Assembly: GCF_003368325.1 (NCBI RefSeq)
Contig: NZ_CP031467.1
Span: forward strand, 3,844,001-3,908,000
Direction of reading: 5' to 3'
DNA from: Paraburkholderia caffeinilytica
GTDB taxonomy: Bacteria; Pseudomonadota; Gammaproteobacteria; Burkholderiales; Burkholderiaceae
DNA: 64,000 nucleotides
The notes beneath the pieces are model-generated. The model was not told the DNA's origin. It searched no databases and saw only the letters and a list, made by a program, of their open reading frames with translations. The position numbers and the translations under genes were made by a program. Shown in pieces: positions 54,359 through 63,257 of this stretch (position 1 is the stretch's first letter; each line of letters starts with the position of its first letter).

Positions 54359-54790
54359 GTGCGCTTGTGACAAAGGGCTCATCAGCCCCCACTCCGCACT
54401 GCGTGCGTCGCGGACGGGTCTGCATGGGAAACCAGTGGCTTCGTTTGAGTGCGGTGGGAACCATCGGCTTCGCCTCGGCGAGGCGCCTCCGCATTCACCT
54501 AGCCCCCACTTCTAATGATCTGTCGGTGTGCTGCAATCACCGTCCCAACCCCGGTCACAATCACCGCCGCAATCAAAGTCGCGACTACAACCACAACTAC
54601 CGTTCCACTCACAATCGCGGTGACGGTGGCAGTGACGATTGCGATTGCAGTGGCGAAGGCGAAGGCGAAGCAATGATGAGTCACGGCCCGGTGGTAAGAC
54701 GCGAGCGTCAAACGTAGCCGGTGATTTTATGAAGTGCTCTTCGGCGCGCGCAGCGCCGCCGGAAGAATGACGCCCGTGTCACTAGGCTAT
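54359..54790. other. Interior of the inverted-repeat element, low-complexity and non-coding
   Basis: 432 bases unlike the neighbouring genes. The right part is built of short A/C- then G-rich repeats, including GAAGGC three times around 54655-54672. Open frames exist on both strands, but their products are His/Asn/Val-rich low-complexity sequence without start signals, so no gene is called. Confidence 0.6.
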
Positions 54791-54971
54791 GCAGGTGCAC
54801 GAACACAGATTCCAGATGCACCACTACCCGTTGCAAACCACGGTGCCCGCTTAGCATGATCGGTGTGAGCCGCTTTCTTTGCCTACTTTCTTTGCGGCGG
54901 CAAAGAAAGTAGGTGCCTGCCCCGCACAGGGGCGAACGCTAATAGACCACTAACAATTCAAGGAAAGGCAC
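54791..54971 (-). repeat. Right arm of a 0.8-kb inverted-repeat element
   Basis: Inverse partner of 54178-54358, with no gap in the alignment (positions sum to 109149). It carries the matching 14-bp hairpin at 54882-54913. Confidence 0.9.
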
Positions 54972-55019
54972 CAAACCAAGAAGCACTAACAATTCAAGGA
55001 AGCGCACCAAACCAAGAAA
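54948..55019. repeat. 36-bp tandem duplication at the edge of the element
   Basis: CACTAACAATTCAAGGAA... occurs twice in a row, at 54948-54983 and 54984-55019, with about three differences. The first copy overlaps the end of the right arm. The purine-rich tail to 55158 holds no gene. Confidence 0.85.
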
Positions 55020-55158
55020 CACAGCCAAAAACCACAAAACAGGCAAGCAACTCAAGGAAAGACCACTGCCGCAGGCAAACAGCCAGAAAGCGCCGCAACG
55101 GCAAAAAAACCTCCACCCGCTTCGCGAAAAAACCCAGCCCGCAGGGCCCCAAAAAACC

Positions 55159-55986
55159 TTATTTCATCATCCTGCGCCGAAACAAAACCGCCGAAACAAC
55201 AAACCCACCCACCGCATAAACCGCCAGCACGGCAACATGCAAAACAGCACCATCGACAGGCCGCGCAAGCATAGCCGGCCGAATCAGATCGACCGCATGC
55301 GCCAAAGGCAAAAACTCAGTCACGATCCGCGCCGCGGCAGGCAACTGTGAAACCGGAAAGAACACCCCGGACAGCAGCAACATCGGCGTCAACACCAACG
55401 TCTGGTAAAACATAAAGAAGTCATACGACGGGGCGAGCGCCGTCACCACCATCGCGACACTCGCGAACGCGAGCCCCGTTAGCACGATCACCGGCAACGC
55501 CAGCAGCATCGACGGGAAACTCGCGTAGCCCAGCGCGCCCGCGACCAGCATGATCGCCGCGCCTGAAAGCATCGACTTGCTGCCCGCCCAGATCACCTCG
55601 CCAAGCACGATATCGCCGAGCGTCAGCGGCGTATGCATGATCGCCTCCCACGTGCGCTGAACGTGCATGCGCGAAAAGCCCGAATACATCGACTCGAAAC
55701 TCGCCGACATCATCACGCTCGATGCCACCGTGCCCGCAGCGAGAAACGCGATATACGACACGCCGTCGACGTGCCCGACCATCAGCCCAAGCCCGAAACC
55801 CAGGCCGAACAGATAGATCATCGGATCGGCAAGATTGCCGAACATCGAAGCGATCGCGAGCTTTCGCCACACCAGATAGTTGCGGCGCCACACCGCAATC
55901 CAGTTCACGGCGTTGGCAGGGAAAGCGGCGAAGGTTTCCTGCTTCGGCGGTGCCTCGCCGTGGGGTTCGTAAGTGCGTGCGTCCAT
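55159..55986 (-). CDS. nodJ: ABC-2 type exporter permease, NodJ family
   Basis: A 275-residue permease with six hydrophobic segments ([36 protein letters not shown]). [29 protein letters not shown] is the NodJ/ABC-2 start. [24 protein letters not shown] is the family hallmark. In rhizobia NodIJ exports lipochito-oligosaccharide, but beta-proteobacteria carry ancestral homologues outside nodulation regions. The cargo here is unknown, possibly a lipid-linked oligosaccharide. Confidence 0.9.
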   Translation of the reverse strand: MDARTYEPHGEAPPKQETFAAFPANAVNWIAVWRRNYLVWRKLAIASMFGNLADPMIYLFGLGFGLGLMVGHVDGVSYIAFLAAGTVASSVMMSASFESMYSGFSRMHVQRTWEAIMHTPLTLGDIVLGEVIWAGSKSMLSGAAIMLVAGALGYASFPSMLLALPVIVLTGLAFASVAMVVTALAPSYDFFMFYQTLVLTPMLLLSGVFFPVSQLPAAARIVTEFLPLAHAVDLIRPAMLARPVDGAVLHVAVLAVYAVGGFVVSAVLFRRRMMK

Positions 55987-56051
55987 TGCGTGTCTGTTGC
56001 CGTGTCGTTATAGCGGTAGAAGGTTGTGAGCAGAGCGGCTGTCGATTCGCG

Positions 56052-56966
56052 TCAATCCTGCATCTCGCGCCCGGTCAGACGCAGGAACACGTCTTCCAGA
56101 TTCGCCGGGCGATGCAGATAGCGCAGATCGGCGCGTTGCTTGAGCCGGGCATGCACGGGCTGTGCGTCGTTCACATAGCAGAAGAGCGTCTCGCCGCTGA
56201 TCTCGGTACGCTCGACAAGCGGCGCCAATTCATCGCGCAACGCGACCGGATCGGGCCCGAAGATTTCGATCACGTCGCAACCGATCTCGGATGAGATCAA
56301 TGCACGCGGTGCGCCTTCGGCGATCTTGCGTCCTTCCTCGATCACGCAGAGGCGGTGACACAGCCGTTCGGCTTCTTCCATGAAGTGCGTGGTGAGCAGG
56401 ATTGTCTTGCCGCGTGCAAGTAGCGAGCGCAACCGCTCCCAGATCAGGTGGCGCGCTTGCGGATCGAGGCCGGTGGTCGGCTCGTCCATGATCAGCACGT
56501 CGGGGTCGTTGACGAGCGCGCGAGCCAGCGTCAGGCGTCGCTTCATGCCGCCCGACAGTTCGCTCACACGCGCATCCGCCTTGCTCTCGAGGCGCGCGAA
56601 TTCGAGCAGCGACGGCACCATTGCGCGGCATTGAGCGGCGCTCAGGCCGAAGTAGCGGCCGAACACCAGCAGGTTTTCGCGGACGGTGAAATCGGGATCG
56701 AGATTGTCGAATTGCGGCACGACGCCGACACGCGCCCGTGCCACGCGCGCGCGGCCGGGAATCGGCTCGCCGCACAGGCGGATCGCGCCGGCATCCGGTG
56801 CGGCGATGCCGAGCAGCATGCGCAACGTCGTGGTCTTGCCGGCGCCGTTCGGGCCGAGCAGGCCGAAACACTCGCCAGCGTTTACATGAAACGACAGTCC
56901 GTCGACGACCGTTTTCTCGCCGTAGCTCTTTTTAACCTGGTGGAATTCAATGGCGGCTTCAGACAT
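56052..56966 (-). CDS. nodI: ABC exporter ATP-binding protein, NodI family
   Basis: A 304-residue ATPase of the DRA (drug resistance ATPase) family. Walker A is GPNGAGKTT (38-46), the signature is [17 protein letters not shown], Walker B is [13 protein letters not shown], and the switch His is in [13 protein letters not shown]. The C-terminal [20 protein letters not shown] is typical of NodI. The nodJ-type permease gene follows after 65 bp on the same strand. Confidence 0.92.
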   Translation of the reverse strand: MSEAAIEFHQVKKSYGEKTVVDGLSFHVNAGECFGLLGPNGAGKTTTLRMLLGIAAPDAGAIRLCGEPIPGRARVARARVGVVPQFDNLDPDFTVRENLLVFGRYFGLSAAQCRAMVPSLLEFARLESKADARVSELSGGMKRRLTLARALVNDPDVLIMDEPTTGLDPQARHLIWERLRSLLARGKTILLTTHFMEEAERLCHRLCVIEEGRKIAEGAPRALISSEIGCDVIEIFGPDPVALRDELAPLVERTEISGETLFCYVNDAQPVHARLKQRADLRYLHRPANLEDVFLRLTGREMQD

Positions 56967-57242
56967 GAATCGATCGAGGCTCCGGGAAAAGACGTAAATG
57001 GCCGGTAAGGCCGCTCATTCTATGGCATTGGCAGCGAGGTGTTGATCGCCGCCGACCATGCCGGCCGGCGTTTCTTGCGTTGCGGCAAAGGTCCGGGGGC
57101 GACCCCAATCCGGCCGAAACCCGCCACGAATCCAGCACGCACCGGTTTAGGGCGCACTTAGCGTTTTCCATCCCTTGCAACCTGAATTGCGGCGCACCAT
57201 GATTCATTCAGACCGCGTTCCTCGCGGAATGGGAGAAAAATC

Positions 57243-57707
57243 ATGGCGAGCTACCAAAAAATCCTGCTGTGCTACGACGGCTCGCGCGAAGGCCGCAAAG
57301 CGTTACGTTGCGGCGCCGACCTGGCGTTGGACCTGAAGGCGGAAACACACTTGTTGTCCGTGGTTGACATGCGCTCGAGCATCGCGCAAAGCGCAGGCCT
57401 GCTGACCGATGTGGCCTGCGGCAGTTTCGAGAAAACAGCCCGCGACATCCTGCAGGAAGGGGTGGACTGGCTCACCGAACGCGGCGTGACCGCACAAGGG
57501 CATTTTGCGTTTGGCCATCCGATCGACGAGATCGCCAATCTCGCCAGCGAATTGCATGTCGACCTCGTGGTGGTCGGCCACCGTTGCCGCACCGGTCTGT
57601 CACGATGGTGGATGGGCGCGGGGAATACACAACTGCTCGACCGGGTCTCGTGCAGCATTCTGGTGGCGTGCTCCTCTGCGCAGGAGCAGCAAGCGGCGGC
57701 GGCTTGA
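57243..57707 (+). CDS. Universal stress protein, UspA family
   Basis: A 154-residue single Usp domain: YQKILLCYDGSREGRKALRC at the start, and DLVVVGHRCRTGLSRWWMGA with LLDRVSCSILVA at the end. The G-rich loop GHRxxxGLxxWxxG resembles the ATP-binding type, but with Arg/Trp insertions that differ from the usual G2xG9xG spacing. It is divergent from nodI. Function in stress survival is inferred from the family. Confidence 0.9.
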   Translation: MASYQKILLCYDGSREGRKALRCGADLALDLKAETHLLSVVDMRSSIAQSAGLLTDVACGSFEKTARDILQEGVDWLTERGVTAQGHFAFGHPIDEIANLASELHVDLVVVGHRCRTGLSRWWMGAGNTQLLDRVSCSILVACSSAQEQQAAAA

Positions 57708-57873
57708 CGCACGGCGAGAGGAGGGCGCGGGCTGGGCTGAATAAGCCGAACTGAATCGGCTGAACTGAATCAGCTGAATGTGGCACGCGACCGAACGGTC
57801 GCGCGTTCACGGCGATCGTTCGGCCAAACTATGATTCGCACCTACGCCCCCGTCGATTGCGCCTGCCGGGCGA

Positions 57874-58536
57874 TCACTTGTTCAAATCGACCGCGGCCAG
57901 TTTCCACGTGAACAAACCTTCGCGCCGCAAGATCGCCGAGTAGCGCGCGTCGCCAGCGCCATGCTGGTAGTTGACGACGAACTCGTTGAGGCCGCGGTAG
58001 CCCGCCGTGGTTTGCGGCGGCTGCGGTGGCGCGGCGCTGTTCCCCTTGTTAGCTGCGCCGTTGGCAGTATTGCCGGGAACAGGGGGTGTCGGTTCTTGTG
58101 CAGGCGCCGTTGTGGCCGGCGGATTGCCGGCGCCCGCTGGAACAGGTGGTCGTTCTCCCGGGTTGCCGCGCGGCGGCATGCCGTTCAGCAATGCCGCGAC
58201 GCCGTCGGGTGTCGCATAAGCGTCGACCAGGGGGCCGATCAACGCCACACCGATCATCGCGCCAATCGCCGCGAACGGATTGCCGGTGCCCTGGGTGTCG
58301 AGCCGGCGTGTCAACAGGCCGGTGACCTGCTGCTTCAGGCTCTCGCGCAATGCGGGAAAGTCGACGTATTCATTGACGGTTTGCGCATCGCGCGCATCCG
58401 CCGCGCGTTTGAGGTTATTCAGCGCCATGTAAGGCGACGCGTAACCGAACCCCAACGCGACGATCACCGCAATCACAATCAAGGTGACGATCAGTGGCCG
58501 GGTGGCGTTGCGCCTCGTACGTGTTGAAACTGCCAT
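57874..58536 (-). CDS. DUF2939-like membrane-anchored protein
   Basis: A 220-residue protein with one N-terminal transmembrane helix (LIVTLIVIAVIVALGFGYASPY). A conserved domain follows (LNNLKRAADARDAQTVNEYVDFPALRESLKQQ), then a Pro/Ala/Asn-rich linker and a C-terminal LNEFVVNYQHG..RREGLFTWKLAAVDL piece. The order matches DUF2939 proteins, whose function is unknown. The first strand and the end are conserved, the linker is not. Confidence 0.82.
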   Translation of the reverse strand: MAVSTRTRRNATRPLIVTLIVIAVIVALGFGYASPYMALNNLKRAADARDAQTVNEYVDFPALRESLKQQVTGLLTRRLDTQGTGNPFAAIGAMIGVALIGPLVDAYATPDGVAALLNGMPPRGNPGERPPVPAGAGNPPATTAPAQEPTPPVPGNTANGAANKGNSAAPPQPPQTTAGYRGLNEFVVNYQHGAGDARYSAILRREGLFTWKLAAVDLNK

Positions 58537-58712
58537 CGAGTGGGGCTCTCCATCAGAGGGGATCTAACGTGGACCGCTGTCACGCGAAAACGATCCCACG
58601 CGATGCGATATTCGAGAAGGCGCGAGCGAGTGAAACACGACTGAAACACTTTACGCCCGGCGTCGCACAGCCGCACAGCCGCAGTGGAATGCCGCGCACG
58701 GGCGAGGACAGT

Positions 58713-59057
58713 TTATGACTCGAACACCGCGCCGTGCACGTTGGCTTCATCTGCGATGCAACGGTCGATCATGCGGCACACGGCGTCTACCGTGCCCACC
58801 ATGATCAGCCGCGACGGACCGTGATATACGCGCACCGGCGCGCGACGCGCGGGTTCAGCCGTATTCAGCCCGGAATTCAACGATACGCGAGCAAAAGCCG
58901 GCAGCGAGGACGGCAGGCTCGATACGCCGGCGGGCGCGTCGAACAGTGACGGAGTAACGGCGGAGGACGCCTCGATCAGTGAGCAAGGCACCAGCTTGCG
59001 CAGATGACGCAGACGACCGAACTGGCGAAAAGGCAGCAGGCGGGCAAGGCGTTCCAT
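58713..59057 (-). CDS. Small hypothetical protein downstream of lexA
   Basis: 114 residues, basic at the N-terminus (MERLARLLPFRQFGRLRHLR) and with a C-terminal segment VRVYHGPSRLIMVGTVDAVC that looks conserved. CTGGAGAG precedes ATG 59057 at good spacing. It starts 68 bp after the lexA stop on the same strand and could be co-transcribed and thus SOS-induced. No family is recognised; it is not visibly similar to SulA. Confidence 0.7.
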   Translation of the reverse strand: MERLARLLPFRQFGRLRHLRKLVPCSLIEASSAVTPSLFDAPAGVSSLPSSLPAFARVSLNSGLNTAEPARRAPVRVYHGPSRLIMVGTVDAVCRMIDRCIADEANVHGAVFES

Positions 59058-59125
59058 GAGTCTCTCCAGGCGATTCAACGTTGGGGCAGCTTTGGGTTGG
59101 CTGGCGAGCCAGAAGCGAGCAGGGG

Positions 59126-59776
59126 TTAGAACTCGCCAGGGCGGATCAGCCCGACGGCGATACCCTCGAGCGCAAATTCCGCGCTGCCGGTTTCAACGAA
59201 GATGTTCTCGTAATCGGGGTTCTCGGCGATCAGCTCGATACCGTTCGGCCGCCGCTTCAAGCGCTTGACCGTCACGTCGTCGCCGAGGCGCGCGATGATG
59301 ATCTGGCCGTCTTTGGCCTCGCTTCTCTTCTGCACCGCGAGCAGGTCGCCGTCGAAGATGCCCGCGTCGCGCATGGACAGCCCGCGTACCTTCAGCAGGT
59401 AGTCCGGCTTGCTCGAGAACAGCGCCGGGTCGCACGCGTAGTGCTGCGAGATATGTTCCTGCGCGAGGATCGGGCTACCCGCGGCAACCCGGCCGATCAG
59501 CGGCAACGACAGTTGCATGATGCTGGCGTGCGGCAGCGTGAACTGGTACGGCGAATCTTCCGCCCCGCCCAGCAGGCGAATGCCGCGCGATGCGCCGGCC
59601 GCGAGTTCGATCACGCCCTTGCGAGCCAGCGCCCGCAAATGCTCTTCTGCCGAGTTGGCCGAGCTGAACCCCAGTTCGGCGGCGATCTCCGCGCGGGTAG
59701 GCGGAAAGCCGGTGCGTTCGATGGCCCGGCGGATCAGATCGAAAACCTGCTGCTGTCGTGCGGTGAGTTTGGTCAT
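59126..59776 (-). CDS. lexA: LexA repressor of the SOS regulon
   Basis: A 216-residue repressor and self-protease. The N-terminal winged helix ends near residue 70 with [21 protein letters not shown] as the recognition region. The cleavage site is A99-G100 ([10 protein letters not shown]), and the Ser-Lys dyad is S134 (RGLSMRDAG) with K171 (VTVKRLK). ATG 59776 matches the family start [15 protein letters not shown]. Two SOS boxes lie upstream, giving strong autoregulation. The small hypothetical gene follows on the same strand. Confidence 0.97.
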   Translation of the reverse strand: MTKLTARQQQVFDLIRRAIERTGFPPTRAEIAAELGFSSANSAEEHLRALARKGVIELAAGASRGIRLLGGAEDSPYQFTLPHASIMQLSLPLIGRVAAGSPILAQEHISQHYACDPALFSSKPDYLLKVRGLSMRDAGIFDGDLLAVQKRSEAKDGQIIIARLGDDVTVKRLKRRPNGIELIAENPDYENIFVETGSAEFALEGIAVGLIRPGEF

Positions 59777-59783
59777 AGCGCCA

Positions 59784-59799
59784 CTGTATGTATGAACAG
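59784..59799 (-). promoter_or_regulatory. Proximal SOS box of lexA
   Basis: CTG-TATGTATGAA-CAG, 16 bases matching CTG-N10-CAG, 8 bp upstream of the lexA start codon. Confidence 0.9.
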
Positions 59800-59803
59800 G
59801 TGA

Positions 59804-59819
59804 CTGTATTTTTATACAG
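59804..59819 (-). promoter_or_regulatory. Distal SOS box of lexA
   Basis: CTG-TATTTTTATA-CAG, 16 bases, a near-perfect LexA site, 20 bp centre-to-centre from the proximal one, so two dimers could bind on nearly the same DNA face. Confidence 0.95.
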
Positions 59820-59948
59820 TATTCCGCGCAATTCAAGCTTTACTTTAAGTTCGTGACTTTGGGTGGCGCTCCAGCGTCGTCCAAGGACGCCATAACACCC
59901 GTTTTCGTGCCGCAACGCCTTATCCGGCCGTCATTACCACTTTTGCGT

Positions 59949-59978
59949 ATTAAAAAATGAAGAAACATTATTTTTAAT
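59949..59978. promoter_or_regulatory. AT-rich inverted repeat upstream of sbp
   Basis: ATTAAAAAATG and CATTATTTTTAAT face each other with a short centre, 114-143 bp before the sbp start. It may be a CysB-type activator site or part of the promoter; the identity is not proven. Confidence 0.45.
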
Positions 59979-60091
59979 GATGAAAGCTCTTCGATAGACT
60001 GCCCTTCGAGTTGGCGCTCATGTGCACGTGACCGCGACGCAAGACAACACCACACGCTGTTTCAGCGGACCACAACGCGGAGAAAGTTGGC

Positions 60092-61141
60092 ATGAATCAC
60101 CAAGGCACGGGGCTGGCTGGCAGGACCAGAAAACTTATCGCGGCGCTCGCATTCGGCGCAGCCGGCACGATCGCCGCGGTTGGCGTCACGGCGCAGGCAC
60201 ATGCAGCCGACGCCACGTTGCTGAACGTGTCGTACGACCCGACACGCGAGCTTTACCAGGACGTCAACCAGGCATTCGGCAAGGAATGGAAGGCGAAAAC
60301 GGGCGAGACGATCACCTTCAAGCAGTCGCACGGCGGCTCGGGTGCGCAAGCACGCTCGGTGCTGGACGGTTTGCAGGCGGACGTGGTGACGCTGGCTCTT
60401 GCCTACGACATCGACGCGCTGGCTAACAAGGGTCTGCTCGACAAGGGCTGGCAAAAGCGTTTGCCGGACAACGCCTCGCCGTACACGTCGACGATCGTGT
60501 TTCTGGTGCGCAAGGGCAACCCGAAGCACATCAAGGATTGGGACGATCTGATCAAGCCGGGTGTGTCGATCGTCACGCCGAATCCGAAGACCTCGGGCGG
60601 CGCGCGCTGGAACTACCTGGCCGCTTGGGCCTATGCGGAACATCAGCCGGGCGGCAACGACCAGAAGGCCAAGGAATTTGTCGGCAAGCTTTATAAGAAT
60701 GCCGGCGTGCTGGATTCGGGCGCACGTGGCGCGACCACCAGCTTCGTGCAACGCGGTATCGGCGATGTGCTGATTGCGTGGGAAAACGAAGCGTTCCTCT
60801 CGCTGAAGGAATTCGGACCGGAAAAATTTGAAATCGTCGTGCCGTCGGTGAGCATTCTGGCCGAGCCGCCGGTTGCTGTGGTGGACAAGGTGGTCGACAA
60901 GCACGGCACGCGCAAGCTGGCCGAAGCCTATCTGAACTTCCTGTACAGCGAGGAAGGCCAGGAAATCGCCGCGAAGAATTTCTATCGGCCGCGTTCGAAC
61001 AAGGTGCCGACCGAGCTGATTTCGAAGTTTCCGAAGCTGAAGCTGTACACGGTAGACGATTCGTTCGGCGGCTGGGCGAACGCGCAGAAGACGCACTTTG
61101 CCGACGGCGGCGTGTTCGATTCGATCTACTCGCCACAGTAA
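60092..61141 (+). CDS. sbp: Sulfate/thiosulfate-binding periplasmic protein
   Basis: A 349-residue receptor with a signal peptide of about 40 residues ending [10 protein letters not shown]. The mature start [20 protein letters not shown], the [20 protein letters not shown] anion-binding loop and the [20 protein letters not shown] segment are diagnostic of sulfate receptors. It feeds the CysT/CysW permease. It is first in sbp-cysT-cysW-cysA, separated from cysT by 203 bp with a strong hairpin. Confidence 0.96.
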   Translation: MNHQGTGLAGRTRKLIAALAFGAAGTIAAVGVTAQAHAADATLLNVSYDPTRELYQDVNQAFGKEWKAKTGETITFKQSHGGSGAQARSVLDGLQADVVTLALAYDIDALANKGLLDKGWQKRLPDNASPYTSTIVFLVRKGNPKHIKDWDDLIKPGVSIVTPNPKTSGGARWNYLAAWAYAEHQPGGNDQKAKEFVGKLYKNAGVLDSGARGATTSFVQRGIGDVLIAWENEAFLSLKEFGPEKFEIVVPSVSILAEPPVAVVDKVVDKHGTRKLAEAYLNFLYSEEGQEIAAKNFYRPRSNKVPTELISKFPKLKLYTVDDSFGGWANAQKTHFADGGVFDSIYSPQ

Positions 61142-61256
61142 CGGGCACTCAGTCGAACGAGATGCGCGCCTGGACGCCGCGGTCGGCACCGCAGTTGAAG
61201 GTCGCGGTTGAACGCTGCAGTTGAGCGCAGCCGATGACCGCATTAGTCGCACCTCG

Positions 61257-61288
61257 CCAGAAAGCGCGCCGTCCGGCGCGCTTTCTGG
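61257..61288. terminator. Perfect hairpin between sbp and cysT
   Basis: A 14-bp stem (61257-61270 with 61275-61288) and a GTCC loop, with no T-run after it. It likely limits read-through or protects the 3' end of sbp mRNA, raising receptor over permease output. Confidence 0.7.
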
Positions 61289-61344
61289 TCAGCCAGGCAG
61301 CCGAAAAAAGAGCCGCCGGCCTCAACCCTGAAAGAGTACTGAGC

Positions 61345-62247
61345 ATGACGACGTTCACCTTCCGCAAACCGAGCGCGTTGCCCGGTTTTGGCCTGACACT
61401 CGGCATCACGGTGGCTTATCTGAGCCTCGTGGTGCTGATTCCGCTCGCGGCGACCTTCCTCAAGACCGCGACGCTCGACTGGGCCCAGTTCGTGCGCGCC
61501 GTGAGCTCGCCGCGCGTGCTCGCGTCGTATCGCCTGACGTTTTTCTCGGCCCTCGGCGGCGCGCTGATCAACGCGGTGTTCGGCTTTCTGGTCGCGTGGG
61601 TGCTGGTGCGCTACACCTTCCCGTTCAAGCGTATCGTCGACGCGGTGGTCGATCTGCCGTTCGCTTTGCCGACCTCCGTGGCCGGCATTTCGCTCGCGGC
61701 GGTGTATGCGGGCAATGGCTGGATCGGCCAGTTTCTCGAACCGCTCGGCATCAAGGTTGCCTTCACGCCGGCCGGTGTGCTGATCGCGCTGACCTTTATC
61801 GGTTTGCCGTTCGTCGTGAGGACCGTGCAGCCGGTGCTCGAGGAGTTCGAGCGCGAACAGGAAGAGGCGGCTGCGTGCCTCGGCGCGTCCCGTTGGCTGA
61901 CGTTCCGGCGCGTGGTGTTGCCCGCGGTGTTCCCGGCTTTGCTCACGGGTTTCGCGCTGGCGTTCGCACGGGCGCTCGGCGAGTACGGCTCGGTGATCTT
62001 CATCGCCGGTAACGTGCCGATGAAATCGGAGATCACGTCGCTGCTGATCATCACCAAGCTCGAACAGTACGATTACGCCGGCGCCACGGCGCTGGCGGTC
62101 GTGATGCTGGTGGTGTCGTTCCTGATGCTGTTGTTCATCAATACGCTGCAGTGGTATCTGCAGCGCCGCACGAGCCGTGGCGGCGCAGGCCCGGCGCCTG
62201 CCGCCGCGAGTGCGGCGGCAATCGGCGTGGGCGGAGGTGTGCAATGA
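61345..62247 (+). CDS. cysT: Sulfate/thiosulfate ABC transporter permease subunit T
   Basis: A 300-residue permease with six hydrophobic segments. The family start [22 protein letters not shown] and [21 protein letters not shown] are typical CysT (CysU). The coupling loop is [22 protein letters not shown]. An Ala/Gly-rich tail follows the last helix. ATG 61345 is preferred by alignment; an upstream open frame is antisense-like. Its stop overlaps the cysW start (ATGA). Confidence 0.95.
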   Translation: MTTFTFRKPSALPGFGLTLGITVAYLSLVVLIPLAATFLKTATLDWAQFVRAVSSPRVLASYRLTFFSALGGALINAVFGFLVAWVLVRYTFPFKRIVDAVVDLPFALPTSVAGISLAAVYAGNGWIGQFLEPLGIKVAFTPAGVLIALTFIGLPFVVRTVQPVLEEFEREQEEAAACLGASRWLTFRRVVLPAVFPALLTGFALAFARALGEYGSVIFIAGNVPMKSEITSLLIITKLEQYDYAGATALAVVMLVVSFLMLLFINTLQWYLQRRTSRGGAGPAPAAASAAAIGVGGGVQ

Positions 62248-63257
62248 GCCGCCGCTCCCTGAATGGTACGGATGCCGCGGTTGTCGCCGTGGCGCCGCGC
62301 GCGCCGCTCAATGTCGCGCGCCGGCCCGATCCGGTTACCGAGCCGCCCGTCGTGCGCTGGATTCTGACCGGCATCGCGTTGCTGTTTCTCGCGCTGTTTC
62401 TCGTTGTGCCGCTCGTCGCCGTGTTCTATCAGGCTTTGAGCAAGGGCATCGGCTTCTATCTGGAATCGCTGGTCGATCCGGATGCGTTGTCGGCCATCAA
62501 GCTGACCGTTATCACGGCCGCGATCGCGGTGCCGCTGAATCTCGTGTTCGGCCTCGCTGCTTCGTGGTGTATCGCGAAGTTCGAGTTCCGCGGCAAGGCG
62601 TTGCTGACCACCTTGATCGATCTGCCGTTCTCGGTTTCGCCGGTGATCTCCGGTTTGATCTACGTGCTGATGTTCGGCGCACAGGGCTGGTTCGGTCCGT
62701 GGCTGCAGAATCACAACGTGCAGATCATCTTCGCGGTGCCGGGCATCGTGCTGGCGACGATCTTCGTCACGTTCCCGTTCGTCGCGCGTGAACTGATTCC
62801 GCTGATGCAGGCGCAAGGCAACGACGAAGAAGAAGCCGCGCACGTGCTCGGCGCCTCGGGCTGGCAAATCTTCCGGCGCGTCACGCTGCCGAACGTGAAA
62901 TGGGGTCTGCTGTACGGCGTGATCCTGTGCAATGCGCGGGCGATGGGCGAGTTCGGCGCGGTGTCGGTGGTGTCCGGCCACATTCGCGGCCAGACCGACA
63001 CGATGCCGCTGCACGTCGAAATTCTCTATAACGAATACAACTTCTCGGCGGCGTTCGCCGTGGCGTCGGTGCTGGCCTTGCTCGCACTCGTGACGCTCGG
63101 CCTGAAGCTGCTCGCCGAGCGCCATATGTCGGCGGAACTGTCGGCCGCGCGCGATGTGCCGGCGTATGCAGGACCGGTCACGCCGCCGTCCGCTCCGCAG
63201 TCCGTCAATGCATCGCATGCACCGCATCAACACGCGCTCAAGCAAGGAGAGCTGTAA
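62244..63257 (+). CDS. cysW: Sulfate/thiosulfate ABC transporter permease subunit W
   Basis: A 337-residue permease. Core features are [40 protein letters not shown] and the coupling loop [20 protein letters not shown]. The N-terminus is about 25 residues longer and the C-terminus about 35 longer than enteric CysW. It pairs with CysT to form the membrane channel. The stop shares one base with the cysA start (TAATG). Confidence 0.95.
   Translation: MSRRSLNGTDAAVVAVAPRAPLNVARRPDPVTEPPVVRWILTGIALLFLALFLVVPLVAVFYQALSKGIGFYLESLVDPDALSAIKLTVITAAIAVPLNLVFGLAASWCIAKFEFRGKALLTTLIDLPFSVSPVISGLIYVLMFGAQGWFGPWLQNHNVQIIFAVPGIVLATIFVTFPFVARELIPLMQAQGNDEEEAAHVLGASGWQIFRRVTLPNVKWGLLYGVILCNARAMGEFGAVSVVSGHIRGQTDTMPLHVEILYNEYNFSAAFAVASVLALLALVTLGLKLLAERHMSAELSAARDVPAYAGPVTPPSAPQSVNASHAPHQHALKQGEL

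Noticed and set aside
54292..54717. Possible gene inside the inverted-repeat element (and 54499-54711 on the minus strand)
   Set aside because: Low-complexity His/Asn- or Val/Ala-rich products arising from short nucleotide repeats, with no ribosome binding site.
54948..55019. Tandem copies considered as a short CRISPR-like array
   Set aside because: Only two adjacent copies without spacers, mismatched with each other, and no cas genes nearby.
55159..56966. nodIJ as part of a symbiosis island
   Set aside because: No nodABC, nif or mobile-element genes in the window; the surroundings are housekeeping genes.
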